Assembly: GCA_038960095.1 (NCBI GenBank) | Contig: CP152425.1 | Coordinates: 310,001 to 374,000, forward strand | DNA from: Symbiodolus clandestinus | GTDB lineage: Bacteria; Pseudomonadota; Gammaproteobacteria; Enterobacterales; G038960095 | Direction of reading: 5' to 3' | Length of the DNA stretch: 64,000 nucleotides | Shown here: one piece after another, positions 50,510 to 61,800 of the stretch | Position numbering within the stretch: position 1 is the stretch's first letter | Layout: the number at the start of each line of letters is the position of its first letter | Notes under the pieces: generated by a model | What the model was told of the DNA's origin: nothing | What the model saw: the letters and a program-made list of their open reading frames with translations, nothing else | Databases searched by the model: none | Position numbers and translations under genes: made by a program

Positions 50510-53500
50510 TTAACCTCGCAGGCGCTCTAAATCAATAATGGTTAATGGCACAGGAAGCTGACGGTTATCCCGCTGTTGCAAGATGGGTTGCTGCCCCTCT
50601 ATGCGATAGGTAACCTTTAGCCATTCAAATCCCTTTTGCCGTAATCTCGCTTGCTGTTTTGGAAAATCTTTAGGGGTTAACCGGAGTGAACCGTGGCGAA
50701 AATCCGCTAAAAAATCAGCAAAGCCTTGCTGGCCTGACCAGACTTTGTTCAAGCTTAGATCAGGAAAATCTATCTCTAAAGTAACATCGCCGCAGGAACC
50801 TGGCTGCCAACGAAAGCTCCTTTTGATGGGATAATTGTAGTTCACTAACAGTTGTGGCTCGGTTACACATTGAAGTGTTAATGAAGCGGCCACTGGTTTA
50901 TCTTTGAGCTGCCGATTGACTTCCAGTGGGCGTGCTTGCACAACCACTAAGTAGCTCTCTTTGATCGATTGCAACAGACGCGCTCCTCGTTCTACAAATT
51001 CAAAGAAGGCAGTATTAAAAGGGACCGCTAGCCCCTGGTAACGCGTGGGATGCCAGCCATCTGCCTGTCGGGTTACGAAGGGTGCGGCAGAGCCTTGCAT
51101 AAACTTTGTTAGCAGTCCGCTTTCGCTAAATAACCGCCGGCTCTGCTCTTCAGGCGCGATGTATTGTAAAGCGCCGTATACCTCAGCTTCCCATTGATCT
51201 TGCAGATAATCAGCGGCTAGTGCCAGCTCGGTTTCCAGCAAAAAGCGATACAGATTCTCAAAAATTGAAACACCTTCCATCTGTTTTTGGTTGACTGATA
51301 ACAATTTTTGCAAACCTGACAGTGCTTCCCAACCTTTGAAGGCAATATCTTCTGTCGAGGTAGTCGTAAAGAGATCCGCCATCCGTTTAGCCGCTGTGGC
51401 TTGCGTTTGTAGGCTAGGCAGCAAAGCTTGTAAACTCTGTTGCAGCTGCTGATAGAACTTAACACCGAGGGTAATTTTCTCCAGATACTCAGCGGATTGA
51501 TTTCTCTGAGAAGTCACTACATCGACCAATAATCGCCCACCCTGTTGCAACAAACCCTGAGCACCCGTGCTATCGATCGCTTGCTGTTTAGCAATAATTG
51601 CGTTAGACAGCTGCAAAGCACTCAGATCAAGCGGTAACAGGTCGGTGATGGCCGATAGCTCTTGCTCTGCTATGCGCTGTAAGCTAAAAAAGGGATTGCT
51701 CGGCGACAATAAACTATTGGCTATCAGTAATCTTTCTCCAATCTTTAATTGGGAGGCTGTCGTCGGGAAATTTTGTAGAAACTGACTCCAGGATTGTTGA
51801 TACTGCAGGGCATAACGATTCCAAAAACGCTGCAACCGTTTATCAAAATCAGCTTGCTGGCTATGAGTTTGCAGCTGACTGAGCAATCGTCCTATCATTT
51901 TCCGTCCTTGTGCCGTATAAGCACCCGGAATCACTGCTGGATCTTTTAGAGGAAATTGCCAAAAATTATCAGCTTTAACCGCAGAAATATTGCTGGGATC
52001 ACTGGCCCACTCAATGATCCAGGCCCAATTTCGGTGAGTGCTAAGCAACCAATTCAGTGCTTGACGGCTAGCGCTGGCTAGATCATGCAAATTTTGCTGA
52101 TCCGGCTGCCATCCAATAAAAGCTTGATAGAGACGCCACAACTCATTTTGATACTCAATATCAACCCCAATGAGTTCACGCATGATGGTACGATCGTCCC
52201 GTTGGACAGTCGTCACTTCTCCAGGTGAGCGTGCTTTCAAGCACTCTAATAACCAAGCCAAATGTCCGGCCGCATCCCCTACCAGTGCAGCCGGCAGTTC
52301 AGCCCCCCGCTGATTTAATCTATGCCAGAAGTGTTGTTCTAAGGGTTGGCGAACGTGTTCGGTAAACCGTTGAACAAAGTAGTACTTTGATTGTTGCAGA
52401 GCTTGATCCACCGGTTGTTGTAGCAGGGTCCTGAATAGATGCCACCTCTGCCGTTTATTTTCAAAATCGATGATGGTTTGACGTAAAACGTCCAGTGCCA
52501 AAATCTCCTGCTCTACAGAACTACCCGCCGCTTTAGCATGGTTTAATGTCTTTCTTAATTGATAAAGCTGCTTTTCCCCATCTAAATAGTTGGCGCTCAA
52601 TAGCGTGATCGTGGCAAATGAGAGCAGTAACAAGGTGAGCAGTAGTAGCTGCTCTCTAAGCGTTCGCCAACGCAACAGCTCTTTAATCGGTTGATAAAGC
52701 GACCTATCTTTAGGTAGCCGTTTGGCGAAAAGATCATATAAAAATAGCCCTTGACTGGCTGAAGCCGGGGTGCACTGGTTGGTTATCTCTTGAGATACCC
52801 CTTCTAGACTATTACCCGGTTGATTGGCACTGGTGAAATATAGCCCGCGTAACAGTACCGGTTCATGATAATTTTCATGAGAGAATGCTGCTGCCGCGAA
52901 ACGTTGTAAAGGCTCTGCTAATAACATCAATTCAGTGGCTAATAACAGATGGCGGCTACTGGATTCACAACTTTCCTGCAGTAATCTCTGTTGTAAGCCA
53001 GTGACAATTTTTGTTAATAAACTGCTCATGCTCTCTTGAGCAGAGAAGGGATTAGGAATCGTATAACCGAAAGCTTGTTGACGGCCTTCAACGGTTAATG
53101 TGCTAGCGTACTCAACAAAACCCTTGATCTTATCGGCTTTAGTGACCATTAAGTAGACAGGTATCCGGGCACCTAATTGCCGCATCACTCGATGCAACCG
53201 ATCACCAATATGCTGCGCTGAATCATATAATGATTCCGTCAGCGGTGGTAATAGTTGCTCGGCTGGCAAGGCAATCACAATGCCGTTTAACGGTTCACGC
53301 TGCCTGTAGTGCGTCAGCAGAGTTAAAAATTGGTGCCATTCTCGATCATCCTCTACCCCATGCAGCGGTTTGACATAGCGACCAGCGGTGTCGATCACCA
53401 CGGATTGTTCGAAAAACCACCAGTCACAATGTCGGGTTGCAGCCACTCCAGGAATCGGCCCCACCGGAGATAAAATGGCCGTCAGTTGCGCTTGAGCAAT

Positions 53501-53908
53501 CGCTGATGATTTTCCAGCCTGGCTTTCGCCCAACACTAAATACCAAGGCAGGATATACAGCGGGTTCCCTTGGTAACGTAACCGGGATTGGCGCAGCGTT
53601 GCAACGGCATCTAGCCAGCGTTGCTGCAATTCCTGCAGTCGTTGACGGCTGCTGGCATTTGTCTGTTGTATTAATCGCTCATCTTGCTCTATGACCCGTT
53701 GGACAAAAGCTTGTTCTTGTCGCCTCCGGTAAGATCGGTAGAGCATGATGATCAGCACTGTTCCACCCGCAAGGGCGGATAGTAGCGCAGCACCAGCCCA
53801 CCAAGGCCAACCTAAGCAATCAATGAGATAAAATATGATAGCGCTTAATAGACCGATCACTAAGCAAACCAGTACGATTTTACAAAGGCCAATTAACAAC
53901 TTGCGCAT
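50510..53908 (-). CDS. tssM: Type VI secretion membrane-complex protein TssM (IcmF)
   Basis: An 1132-residue inner-membrane protein. Two N-terminal membrane segments (residues about 10-60), then a cytoplasmic NTPase-like domain with P-loop GESQAGKSSA and DTAGRYVKPL, a third membrane segment near residue 425 (LLLTLLLLSFATITLLS) and a large periplasmic domain that reaches TssJ. Full length for the family, with no stop or shift. Preceded by tssL, 43 bases apart. Confidence 0.94.
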   Translation of the reverse strand: MRKLLIGLCKIVLVCLVIGLLSAIIFYLIDCLGWPWWAGAALLSALAGGTVLIIMLYRSYRRRQEQAFVQRVIEQDERLIQQTNASSRQRLQELQQRWLDAVATLRQSRLRYQGNPLYILPWYLVLGESQAGKSSAIAQAQLTAILSPVGPIPGVAATRHCDWWFFEQSVVIDTAGRYVKPLHGVEDDREWHQFLTLLTHYRQREPLNGIVIALPAEQLLPPLTESLYDSAQHIGDRLHRVMRQLGARIPVYLMVTKADKIKGFVEYASTLTVEGRQQAFGYTIPNPFSAQESMSSLLTKIVTGLQQRLLQESCESSSRHLLLATELMLLAEPLQRFAAAAFSHENYHEPVLLRGLYFTSANQPGNSLEGVSQEITNQCTPASASQGLFLYDLFAKRLPKDRSLYQPIKELLRWRTLREQLLLLTLLLLSFATITLLSANYLDGEKQLYQLRKTLNHAKAAGSSVEQEILALDVLRQTIIDFENKRQRWHLFRTLLQQPVDQALQQSKYYFVQRFTEHVRQPLEQHFWHRLNQRGAELPAALVGDAAGHLAWLLECLKARSPGEVTTVQRDDRTIMRELIGVDIEYQNELWRLYQAFIGWQPDQQNLHDLASASRQALNWLLSTHRNWAWIIEWASDPSNISAVKADNFWQFPLKDPAVIPGAYTAQGRKMIGRLLSQLQTHSQQADFDKRLQRFWNRYALQYQQSWSQFLQNFPTTASQLKIGERLLIANSLLSPSNPFFSLQRIAEQELSAITDLLPLDLSALQLSNAIIAKQQAIDSTGAQGLLQQGGRLLVDVVTSQRNQSAEYLEKITLGVKFYQQLQQSLQALLPSLQTQATAAKRMADLFTTTSTEDIAFKGWEALSGLQKLLSVNQKQMEGVSIFENLYRFLLETELALAADYLQDQWEAEVYGALQYIAPEEQSRRLFSESGLLTKFMQGSAAPFVTRQADGWHPTRYQGLAVPFNTAFFEFVERGARLLQSIKESYLVVVQARPLEVNRQLKDKPVAASLTLQCVTEPQLLVNYNYPIKRSFRWQPGSCGDVTLEIDFPDLSLNKVWSGQQGFADFLADFRHGSLRLTPKDFPKQQARLRQKGFEWLKVTYRIEGQQPILQQRDNRQLPVPLTIIDLERLRG

Positions 53909-53951
53909 AATGCTTCCTAAGGAGATAACGGTACGGTACGCCTAAAAGCCT

Positions 53952-54617
53952 TTAAACAGGGAAAGAGAGCTGCTCAGTGGCTAATAGTTCTTGATAAACT
54001 AACAACACGATCAGTGTCCCTAATAGAACGGCTGCAATTAACAGCAAGCTAAAGGGATCAAAGCGCTGCCAGTGCCGAGTCGTTAGCCGTTGGGTGGCAT
54101 CATCGGCAGGGAATATTTCAAAACCCACGGAGGTCAATGCTAGCTGCTGATTGATTCGTTGCCGCAGTTGCTGGATAGCCGTAGTCCCAGAATGATAGTA
54201 GCTTCCCTTAAAATGGCAGCTTAAGCAGGCACCAAAAACAGCTAATACTTCATCCATAACTCTGCGTGAATGATGTTTTTCGTCAATCAAAGCATAGTGA
54301 GAAAATAGGGCATCTAAACGGCTAAAAAATTCTTCGCCGCCACATTGTGTCTGATAGAGTTGAGATTGCAAGGGTCTCCAGGCTATTGCCTTTGCCTGAG
54401 GTGATAACAGTAACTGTTCATCTGCCCAGACACAAACCGCAAAAGCAGCGTCCGTCGTCAATGCTTTGGGCCATCCCAATTTAGCAACCGCTGCTTCGCT
54501 CTCAGTCCATAATTGCATTAATGCCTGGTAAACACCCTCAGGCGGCAGTGGTCTAATCCCTTCACGGATCAACAGTACTGTGCTCATAAATGGTTGATAA
54601 AGTTGCAGTAGTTGCAT
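53952..54617 (-). CDS. tssL: Type VI secretion membrane-complex protein TssL (DotU)
   Basis: A 221-residue protein with a cytoplasmic helical domain and one C-terminal membrane anchor (LLLIAAVLLGTLIVLLVYQ). Family features are FAVCVWADEQLL and the conserved GGEEFFSRLD. I take the ATG at 54617, one base after the tssK stop, with GAGG six bases upstream; the ATG at 54635 would overlap tssK by 17 bases. There is no peptidoglycan-binding extension; the neighbouring 224-residue protein may supply that function (inference). Confidence 0.92.
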   Translation of the reverse strand: MQLLQLYQPFMSTVLLIREGIRPLPPEGVYQALMQLWTESEAAVAKLGWPKALTTDAAFAVCVWADEQLLLSPQAKAIAWRPLQSQLYQTQCGGEEFFSRLDALFSHYALIDEKHHSRRVMDEVLAVFGACLSCHFKGSYYHSGTTAIQQLRQRINQQLALTSVGFEIFPADDATQRLTTRHWQRFDPFSLLLIAAVLLGTLIVLLVYQELLATEQLSFPV

Positions 54618-54618
54618 C

Positions 54619-56007
54619 TTAACCTCGCGTGACATAGAGCATCACCTGCGCTTGCTCTGGAGCTTCCCAGTACAACGCTAAGTCACCACTCTGTACCACC
54701 TGTTGCCAAAGATCGTGCTGATCCTCAATATTGCAGCTTCGATATTCCAAAGAGTAATATAAACCGCCATCCAATTGAGGTAATCCAGCTGGTCTGGCAC
54801 TCTGGCGTTGTAAGGGAATACCTGAAATAGCGCGTGCTAATAGAGTAGGCAATTGCGGTCCAGCAGCTACTTTAAGTAGACGGTCGAATCCCGTAGCCAA
54901 ATGGGACTCAGCAATATTGCAAAAGGCCAACCAATAACGAAATTTTGGCCGCAACGCTCGCTTTGGCAACTCTACTCGCCAAATGGCTCCTTGACGTTGT
55001 AGCCGCAGGGTATATTCTGGTCCTACCACAATGCTGTTTAATGCCTGCTTGAGTTGCGTCATCAGGCGAGTAAATACTTCAGCAATCTTGAGGTGATCAT
55101 AATCTGGCCAGCGATTAATGCTTGCTTCACCAGATACCGATAATTCGGGAACTAAATAGCTCAGCTCAGCAAATAAACTGACCAGTGATTCCCAAGTTTT
55201 TCTCGGCGATAATTGAGGCGTATCCAGCAGTAGCTGGGTGGTGCAAGCACAACGCGTTAACGCCTGTAAAGCCAGTAATAGAGAGTAATCAATAGCACTA
55301 TTAGTACTGATCTGCTTAAAATTCTCTAACTGGCGGGCTCGTGAAACCATCTGATCATTGATATCGGATAGTAACAGTTTGAGTGCTGGCCAGCTGTGTA
55401 CATTCAGAATCGGTGGGATAAACTGCTCATTTAACAGAATCCTTGGACCATCACGCTCTAGGCTAGCGACTGGCATCACCATATAATCGCCTGCTTGTGC
55501 CAATTCATTCGCCCAAAAGATACGAAGTTGATACTTTAATTGCCGAACCTGACTCTCAATACCTTGGCCATAGCAATCAGCCACCGTAGTCGGTTGAGTG
55601 TCCACTCGCCAACGCCGATCAGTCGAAGAGAGTGGGTCATCGTCAACTTCTGTAACATTGTCCCGTTCCTGCCATTGCTTTAATCCCAAATAGACGACAA
55701 AGGGCTGTCCTGCTTCAACCCAGACCTCGTCAAAAGGACGACTCGCTAAATGAGAATTGTTTGGGAAATGGCATAAACTACCGTCGGGAAATAAAAATTC
55801 GCCCTGACTAATCACTAAGCGCTTCTCGGCTAATGCTGCCTCCCGAATGGTAATCGAGATCACGCCCCAAGGTTCATTATGCAACAATTGAGTCAGCCTC
55901 TGTAACATCACTTGATGAAAACGGCTTTCTAGCTGCAGGTGTTGTGGCTGTAGCGGCAGGCCTTGATACCAAAAAATCGGGGCTTGGTTACCGTTAGTGG
56001 TTTTCAT
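54619..56007 (-). CDS. tssK: Type VI secretion baseplate protein TssK
   Basis: A 462-residue protein that docks the baseplate to the membrane complex. The N-terminus PIFWYQGLPLQPQHLQLESR is the classic TssK opening, followed by the shell, helical and C-terminal head regions of normal length. It overlaps tssJ by four bases. Confidence 0.93.
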   Translation of the reverse strand: MKTTNGNQAPIFWYQGLPLQPQHLQLESRFHQVMLQRLTQLLHNEPWGVISITIREAALAEKRLVISQGEFLFPDGSLCHFPNNSHLASRPFDEVWVEAGQPFVVYLGLKQWQERDNVTEVDDDPLSSTDRRWRVDTQPTTVADCYGQGIESQVRQLKYQLRIFWANELAQAGDYMVMPVASLERDGPRILLNEQFIPPILNVHSWPALKLLLSDINDQMVSRARQLENFKQISTNSAIDYSLLLALQALTRCACTTQLLLDTPQLSPRKTWESLVSLFAELSYLVPELSVSGEASINRWPDYDHLKIAEVFTRLMTQLKQALNSIVVGPEYTLRLQRQGAIWRVELPKRALRPKFRYWLAFCNIAESHLATGFDRLLKVAAGPQLPTLLARAISGIPLQRQSARPAGLPQLDGGLYYSLEYRSCNIEDQHDLWQQVVQSGDLALYWEAPEQAQVMLYVTRG

Positions 56008-56702
56008 GATGACGCACTGCTTTGTAAAGATTGTTCGGTCAAAATTAAATTGATAAAGAGATCGCTAGGCCAGTACTGCTGCTCTTTCCAAAATAAAAAT
56101 CCTTTAGTGGCATGCTTGACCGGAAATTTAAATAGGCTACTGAGCCGTCGAGCCTTAGAAGTGGCGTAACCGGCCACTAAGGCAACATAACGACCATTTT
56201 CTAAACGATCGAAATCTAACTGCTGTTGCTTCCCGGGCTGAATAAATAGTCGTTCACTCTGCACCACCGAGTTATCAAACCCTTCACATTTCAGCAAGGT
56301 GTCCATCCCACTGGGAGACTTGATCAATTCACTCCAAGCATTAACACTGCTCAACTGATATAAACAGACCATTAAAGCGTGCGGCTGATCGTCGTAACGG
56401 TTTAAATCGCGATCAGCAGTAATCGAAAGATGCAGGGCATTAGGCTGCCAAGCCCAGACCACCTGATTCGGATCTTGAACAGGGTTTACCGGCATCGCAT
56501 TTTTTGACTTTGCTCGGATAGCCTGAATCTGCGATTGAGGGGAAGCAGCCTTGGTTTTGCTGGCTGGTTTTATGCAACCGGCGAGCAGTAATAATGCTCC
56601 GTAAACCACCCCTTTGCTCTGCCAATGCCGTAAAGATAAGGGACTAATAAGCTCCCAAAAATGCGATTTCTCTTGGAGTTTGGGATTTTCATTCATTACC
56701 AT
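56004..56702 (-). CDS. tssJ: Type VI secretion lipoprotein TssJ
   Basis: A 232-residue lipoprotein with lipobox LLLAGC at about residues 38-43 after an unusually long N-terminal extension. The mature part is beta-rich (ALHLSITADRDLNRYDDQPH, ALMVCLYQLSSVNAWSELIK) as in TssJ. It anchors the complex to the outer membrane and binds the periplasmic end of TssM. An ATG two codons inside is also possible. The normal start might be further in, closer to the signal peptide. Confidence 0.87.
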   Translation of the reverse strand: MVMNENPKLQEKSHFWELISPLSLRHWQSKGVVYGALLLLAGCIKPASKTKAASPQSQIQAIRAKSKNAMPVNPVQDPNQVVWAWQPNALHLSITADRDLNRYDDQPHALMVCLYQLSSVNAWSELIKSPSGMDTLLKCEGFDNSVVQSERLFIQPGKQQQLDFDRLENGRYVALVAGYATSKARRLSSLFKFPVKHATKGFLFWKEQQYWPSDLFINLILTEQSLQSSASS

Positions 56703-56708
56703 GCCCTA

Positions 56709-57113
56709 CTATTTCATGACTAAAACTTTAACTTGTGCTGGCACCATGGTGATACCAACGCCATTCGGACTACTGCCATTTTGGGTGGTGCTGCTGGTTA
56801 ACCGAGTAGCTGGTCGACCGGCCAGCATCACGGCAGTGCTTCCTTGAGTAAATCGTGTCGGCCCCATCATCTGATTAGAGACCATGCCGCCCACCGTACC
56901 CACATTATCACCATTACTGATGGGAATTTGCGCGGTTAACGGCAGCGTGGGCATCGCGCCAATTAATACTTTTTGGGCAGTCGTCGCCGGATTGACCATA
57001 TTGCCATTAGATAAATTGGGGTAAGGCATTGGCACCGGCCCCGCTGGAGTCGGTGTCTTACACACATCGGGGAAAGCAGTATTCATACCACCCATTCCGG
57101 TATTCATAAACAT
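56709..57113 (-). CDS. PAAR-like spike tip protein (DUF4150)
   Basis: A 134-residue glycine-, proline- and methionine-rich protein. It contains FPDVCKTPTPAGPVPMPYPN and later GSTAVMLAGRPATRLTS, hallmarks of the DUF4150 branch of PAAR proteins, which cap VgrG. No toxin domain is fused to it, so any effector must be loaded separately. It lies between the DUF3540 gene and tssJ, each within about 15 bases. Confidence 0.85.
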   Translation of the reverse strand: MFMNTGMGGMNTAFPDVCKTPTPAGPVPMPYPNLSNGNMVNPATTAQKVLIGAMPTLPLTAQIPISNGDNVGTVGGMVSNQMMGPTRFTQGSTAVMLAGRPATRLTSSTTQNGSSPNGVGITMVPAQVKVLVMK

Positions 57114-57127
57114 GACTAAATCTCCTA

Positions 57128-57775
57128 TTAACCGAGATGAATCTGCTGACCATCAATGTTGACCGACCCCTTAGCCTTTTGGACGATGGTCTCTGCCTGC
57201 AGCTGTGCGGTTCCTTGGACTAGATGTCGATGAGTGTCACTGCGCTGCTCATCATGCTGTTTAACCATGCATAGACGCTGTCCAAACTTTTGCAGAACCT
57301 GATTCGCCACCTGTTCAAGCTGCTCTGCCCATTGCCGAAAGGTTCCGGTGGTCAGCTGAAATACTCGGGCGATCAAGTTAACTTTTTGGCAATGGATCGC
57401 CAGTTGCTGGCTGTCGAGTTGCCAGGTTTCTGCGACGATTTGCTGCCGACCGGCTGAGCGAATCAGTAGATCTTGCTCGCTGTTCAGCGTTAACTGCCCA
57501 CCGCTGTGAATCGCTAAATCTCCTGACACCTGCAGCTGGGCGGGCTGGTTGGAAAGCCGCTGTAAAATGGCTAACAGCCAATAATCCTCTCCCAAAGAGG
57601 CTAACAGCACTTGATCACCGGGAGCCGCTTGCAATAGGCAGCTGGCCGCAGTCTGGGCAACCACTACCGTTCCAGTCGATAACCGCACCCAAACATTGGC
57701 GGCTTCTATTTTGAAGACCCGAGCGATCGATAGACCATCCGACCCATCATGGGATAGTTGAGCCAGTTGACTCAT
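57128..57775 (-). CDS. DUF3540 spike-associated protein
   Basis: A 215-residue protein with a gp5-like beta domain. Early part: ARVFKIEAANVWVRLSTGTV, then VLLASLGEDYWLLAILQRLS, an OB-type beta region, and a later repetitive beta stretch GDLAIHSGGQLTLNSEQDLL like the VgrG needle. DUF3540 proteins occur beside DUF2169 and DUF4150 genes in T6SS loci. The ATG at 57775 overlaps the upstream stop by four bases (ATGA) and has GGAG seven bases before it. It may extend or replace part of the spike (inference). Confidence 0.8.
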   Translation of the reverse strand: MSQLAQLSHDGSDGLSIARVFKIEAANVWVRLSTGTVVVAQTAASCLLQAAPGDQVLLASLGEDYWLLAILQRLSNQPAQLQVSGDLAIHSGGQLTLNSEQDLLIRSAGRQQIVAETWQLDSQQLAIHCQKVNLIARVFQLTTGTFRQWAEQLEQVANQVLQKFGQRLCMVKQHDEQRSDTHRHLVQGTAQLQAETIVQKAKGSVNIDGQQIHLG

Positions 57776-58836
57776 GTTTTTCTCCTTCTCTCTGACCACT
57801 GTTCAGCCACTAAACGCTCGGCATCAGTCCCTGAACAACCCAACCGATCGCTTTGCTGCCAATTGGGTTGTTGTTCTTTGGTACGATGCCATTGGCTATA
57901 ACGCAAACGGGTGTGCTTCCCTCCCACCTGCCGCAAACGGCTGTGGGAAAAATCGGCATAATCTAGACAAGCCTGATCAAAAATCACCTGTTCCAACTCG
58001 GCACCAACAAATTGACTTTGGGTCAACTGTGCTTCACTGAAATCACACTGTTGTAACCGTGCCCCACTAAAATTAGCGCCCAACAACTGTGCCCCTCGTG
58101 CTGACACGCCGAACAGTTGAGCACCGGTAAACACGGTATGAGCTGCCTCAACCGCCGTCAGTTGAGTTCCTTGCAGCGATGAATCCATCAAATAGCAGTG
58201 GTTCATTGATACCCCACTCAAATCTTGTTGATCGAAACAGCAGTGGTTAAGCTGCAAGGCCAATAAATAAACCGCTGCCAATTGAGCGGTAGAAAAATCC
58301 AAACCACTAAAATAACTTTTGGTAAGCCGTGCCTGGCGCAGATCAATGTCCTGCGTGATCAGCTGCTCCCAAACACAGAGCTCTAATTGCTGTTGACGGA
58401 AATTCGCTTGCGTCAAATCACAATTTTTAATTAAGCAACTCTGCTGTTTTCCCTGAGACCAATCAATGGCAGTCAATTGACTCTGTTCCAGCAAACAGAG
58501 ATCAGCTTCTAGTCCACCACAATCAGCCTGGTGAAAGTTACAGCCATTGGCATTCAAGGTGGACCATCGTGCGCCCTTCAGCTGGGCATAGGATAGATCG
58601 CACTGTTTCAGGAGTACCTGATCCCACTGTGCATTCTCTAAACCGGTATTGGTAAACCGGCAATGCTGAAACAGGGTCCCGGTGGCTTTTAAGCCGGTCA
58701 TATCACTGTCAGAAAAATCACAATGCTGTAGCATCACATCGCCGAATGACAGCTCAGTCAGGGAAAGTCCCCGGCAATCGAGATCCCGCAGCACGGGTTG
58801 CACTGCCACCAATTGAACTAGCTCATCGCGGGTCAT
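57772..58836 (-). CDS. Pentapeptide-repeat protein, 354 residues
   Basis: Almost the whole protein is made of A(D/N)LxX-type pentapeptides, for example CDFSDSDMTGLKATGTLFQH and GAQLLGANFSGARLQQCDFS. It should fold as a right-handed quadrilateral beta-helix about 60 coils-residues long. It follows the larger DUF2169/pentapeptide gene with a 14-base overlap and has no signal peptide. Role unknown; a cargo-binding or adaptor function within the T6SS is likely from context (inference). Confidence 0.85.
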   Translation of the reverse strand: MTRDELVQLVAVQPVLRDLDCRGLSLTELSFGDVMLQHCDFSDSDMTGLKATGTLFQHCRFTNTGLENAQWDQVLLKQCDLSYAQLKGARWSTLNANGCNFHQADCGGLEADLCLLEQSQLTAIDWSQGKQQSCLIKNCDLTQANFRQQQLELCVWEQLITQDIDLRQARLTKSYFSGLDFSTAQLAAVYLLALQLNHCCFDQQDLSGVSMNHCYLMDSSLQGTQLTAVEAAHTVFTGAQLFGVSARGAQLLGANFSGARLQQCDFSEAQLTQSQFVGAELEQVIFDQACLDYADFSHSRLRQVGGKHTRLRYSQWHRTKEQQPNWQQSDRLGCSGTDAERLVAEQWSERRRKT

Positions 58837-61800
58837 CTATCGGCTCCTGATAATGCTTCAATAGAGTTCGTCGCAAATTAGCCTTTGAAAATTGGGTTTT
58901 TCCAATGACCACTTTGCGTAGGTTGGTATTGAATAAATTGGCCTCGCGACAATCAGCAGCCACCAGGCGACTTTTAGATAGGCTGGCCTGCATCGCATTC
59001 GCGCCATAGAACTTGGCCTCGGAAAAATTGCAGCGCAACAGCTGAGCACTCCGCAAATCGGCCTCGGAAAAATTCACTTGGGTACATTCACTGCGATCCA
59101 TATAAGTTTCTCGCAGATCACACCCACTAAAATTAGCAGCCGTCACCGTTGCTTTAAGGAAATTAGATTGAGGTAGTTCTGCTTCCACTAATTGTGCTTC
59201 GATAAGACAAGCCGGACCGAAGCGAACGTTGGGTAATTTGGCCCCGGTAAAATCCGCTTGCTGCGCCGATACACCCCATAAATTAGCTGCCTGACCATCC
59301 ACACCGCGCCAACAACTATCAGTTAATATCGCTTCATTCATCACCACCCGAGTTACCTGAGCGTCGGTTAAATCAGCAGCGGTTAAATCAGCACCCAACC
59401 AGATGGCTTCGGTTAAATCAGCCTGCTGTAAACAAATTCGCTGGGCTTGGGCTTTTTCGGCCATCACTCCGTTTAATTGTGCTCGGGTTAAATTGGCCTC
59501 CGTCAGCTTCGCTCCCTTCAGTAAAGCCTCCGTCAGCTGGCAACCGATACCATTAATCTGTGATAAATCTGCTTCACTCAATAAAGCCTGATGACAATTG
59601 GCGTGCTGCAAACAGGCACCAGTAAAACGAGCCTTATTGGCGATCACACCAACTAACTGAGCATTTCGGAGATCACACTGCGATAAATTACTGTTATTGA
59701 GTATCGATTCACTCAGATCAACACCGGCTAATGAGAGCCCAGAAAGATCAATGCCACTTAAGTTAATCCTAACCAATGACTCTCCAGCTTGGTAAGCAGC
59801 CACCATTTGCTCTCGGGTTAAGCAACGATATTCAGCATGCTCTGCTATCTCGCCCGCACATGGCAGTTGTGTCATGCCCTCCCTGAGCAGCGATTCTGCT
59901 TGCTGCAGCAATGAGGCTATCTGTTGCTGAAACTGGCTTAGCTGGGGCGCTTTATCGTTGAGCTCCGGATAACGCTGCAGTAACTGAGTTGTCTCATCAA
60001 AAACCTGATCTATCTGCTGCTTAGCCTGTGCCAACTGTTTCAAGGGATTTTGTTCTCGTACAGGCAGTGTAAAATTTTTCAGGGCTGGCTGTATCATCGC
60101 CTGCACTGACTCAGGGAAGCTTTCACTCTGCTGCTGAAATTGCTGCAGCTGCTGCATAAATTGTGCCTCAACCGCTAAGGGATCAGACATCCCCACTTTC
60201 TTACTGATCCGACCGAGTGTCGCCTGCATAAACGCCTGAGGATCGGGCTCCGTAGCAGGCGGTGGAATCAATGCGGCAGGCAAAGCAGTTAACAACCACT
60301 GGCATTGATCTTCCTCATCAGCAGCCAAGCGGGTCGTCAGATCGGTATAATCACCCATCCACAGTGGTCGGGCTTGTGGGAACTGCTGCTGCCACTCGTC
60401 GATCGATTCTTCAGCCGTTAAGGGAACTAACAGCAGCGGTGCCTGCTGCAAAATCGCTGTGACTTCATCAGCTAAATCAGTCGGTGAAGGGATGGCCCAG
60501 ACATCAGCCAGATGATCAATATCTTGAGCGAGTCGGCAAGCATTCACCCATTCGCTCACAATCACCATCGCCCATCCAACATGCTGACCACTCCGCCAAA
60601 AGCCAGGCTGGCTACCCTGAAGTCGATAATCATCTGAGGTTTCTAATAAGCTACCAGGCCGTACCGTAATCCCTACAAACTGCTCTCCTTGAAACTCAGG
60701 AAACAGCCAGCCAGGGCCAATCAAAAGCCGCTCAGCCGATTCATCCAACCCCCAGTCTGCCGCAATAAAGGGCTGAGCTTCGGATAAATAACCCAAAAGA
60801 TACCGCTGTTGCGTTAACAAGCGGATGCCCAAACGCTGCAATTCTGTTTGACAGTGCGGCTTATCCAACCCATGCTGTCCCAAACTGATCAAACGACTCG
60901 CTTGAGCACTCCAATTTTTTTCTAGATCGGTCAAATTAGCTAACTGATTCAGCAGTTTCTCAGCCGGTTGCCAATCGATCTCTGGCTGAGCCGGCAGTGT
61001 TTGCTGCAGCTGCTGCCCTGCTAACTGGACTTCTTGGGAAAGTTCGGTGATCTGCTGTGGCAAGGCGGCCAACTGCTTTTGCATCTTAGCCAACTGTGCT
61101 TCCCCCTGCTCCACCGCTTGGATAATCTCTGCGCAGACGGGCTGAGTTGTCAACCAGTCTTTCATCTCCAACAACCGCTGCCGATGATTATCCAGCTGCT
61201 GCTGGACGATGGCTTGCTGCTCTGGCAAGCTTGCCCGTGGTGTCGGCATCTGGCCACTGATCTGTTGATGCTTAAATTGCAACAACTTGGGAATATCTTG
61301 AATGGTTTTTTCAGCGTTAGCCAACTGGGCAGCTGCTTTTTCAGCAAAAGGTGGATTCACAGCGGCGTCGATCGGATCTTGTTGGCTTTGCGCCAGATAG
61401 GCTTCAGCGGTTAACGGGATACTGTCAGCGGTTTCCAAACCCAAGAGGATCTGTTTAATGTCTAGCGCTTCATCATCCTCAATAGGCGCCACCCCGTGAT
61501 AAATCATGATCCCCAGCTGCTGCTCAGAAAATAACCAGACGGTATCACAACGCAGGCTTAACTCGACTAATGGCCCCTGATGATACTCAACAAATGCCCG
61601 TGGTCGATGAGAGGGTAATTTCCCCTCAATTTTTGACAAATCGGGATGTAAATTAATTAGGTAATAAGGATCACACGCCTGAAAAAAACCGTTGATCCGC
61701 TGGTCAAGGGGTGCAACATTAAAATAGCGCCAATCCAGATCGTAAGGGTAACCCGGCCAATGATCTCGCTGCCACTGATCATCGTAGCTGCCTTGATAGC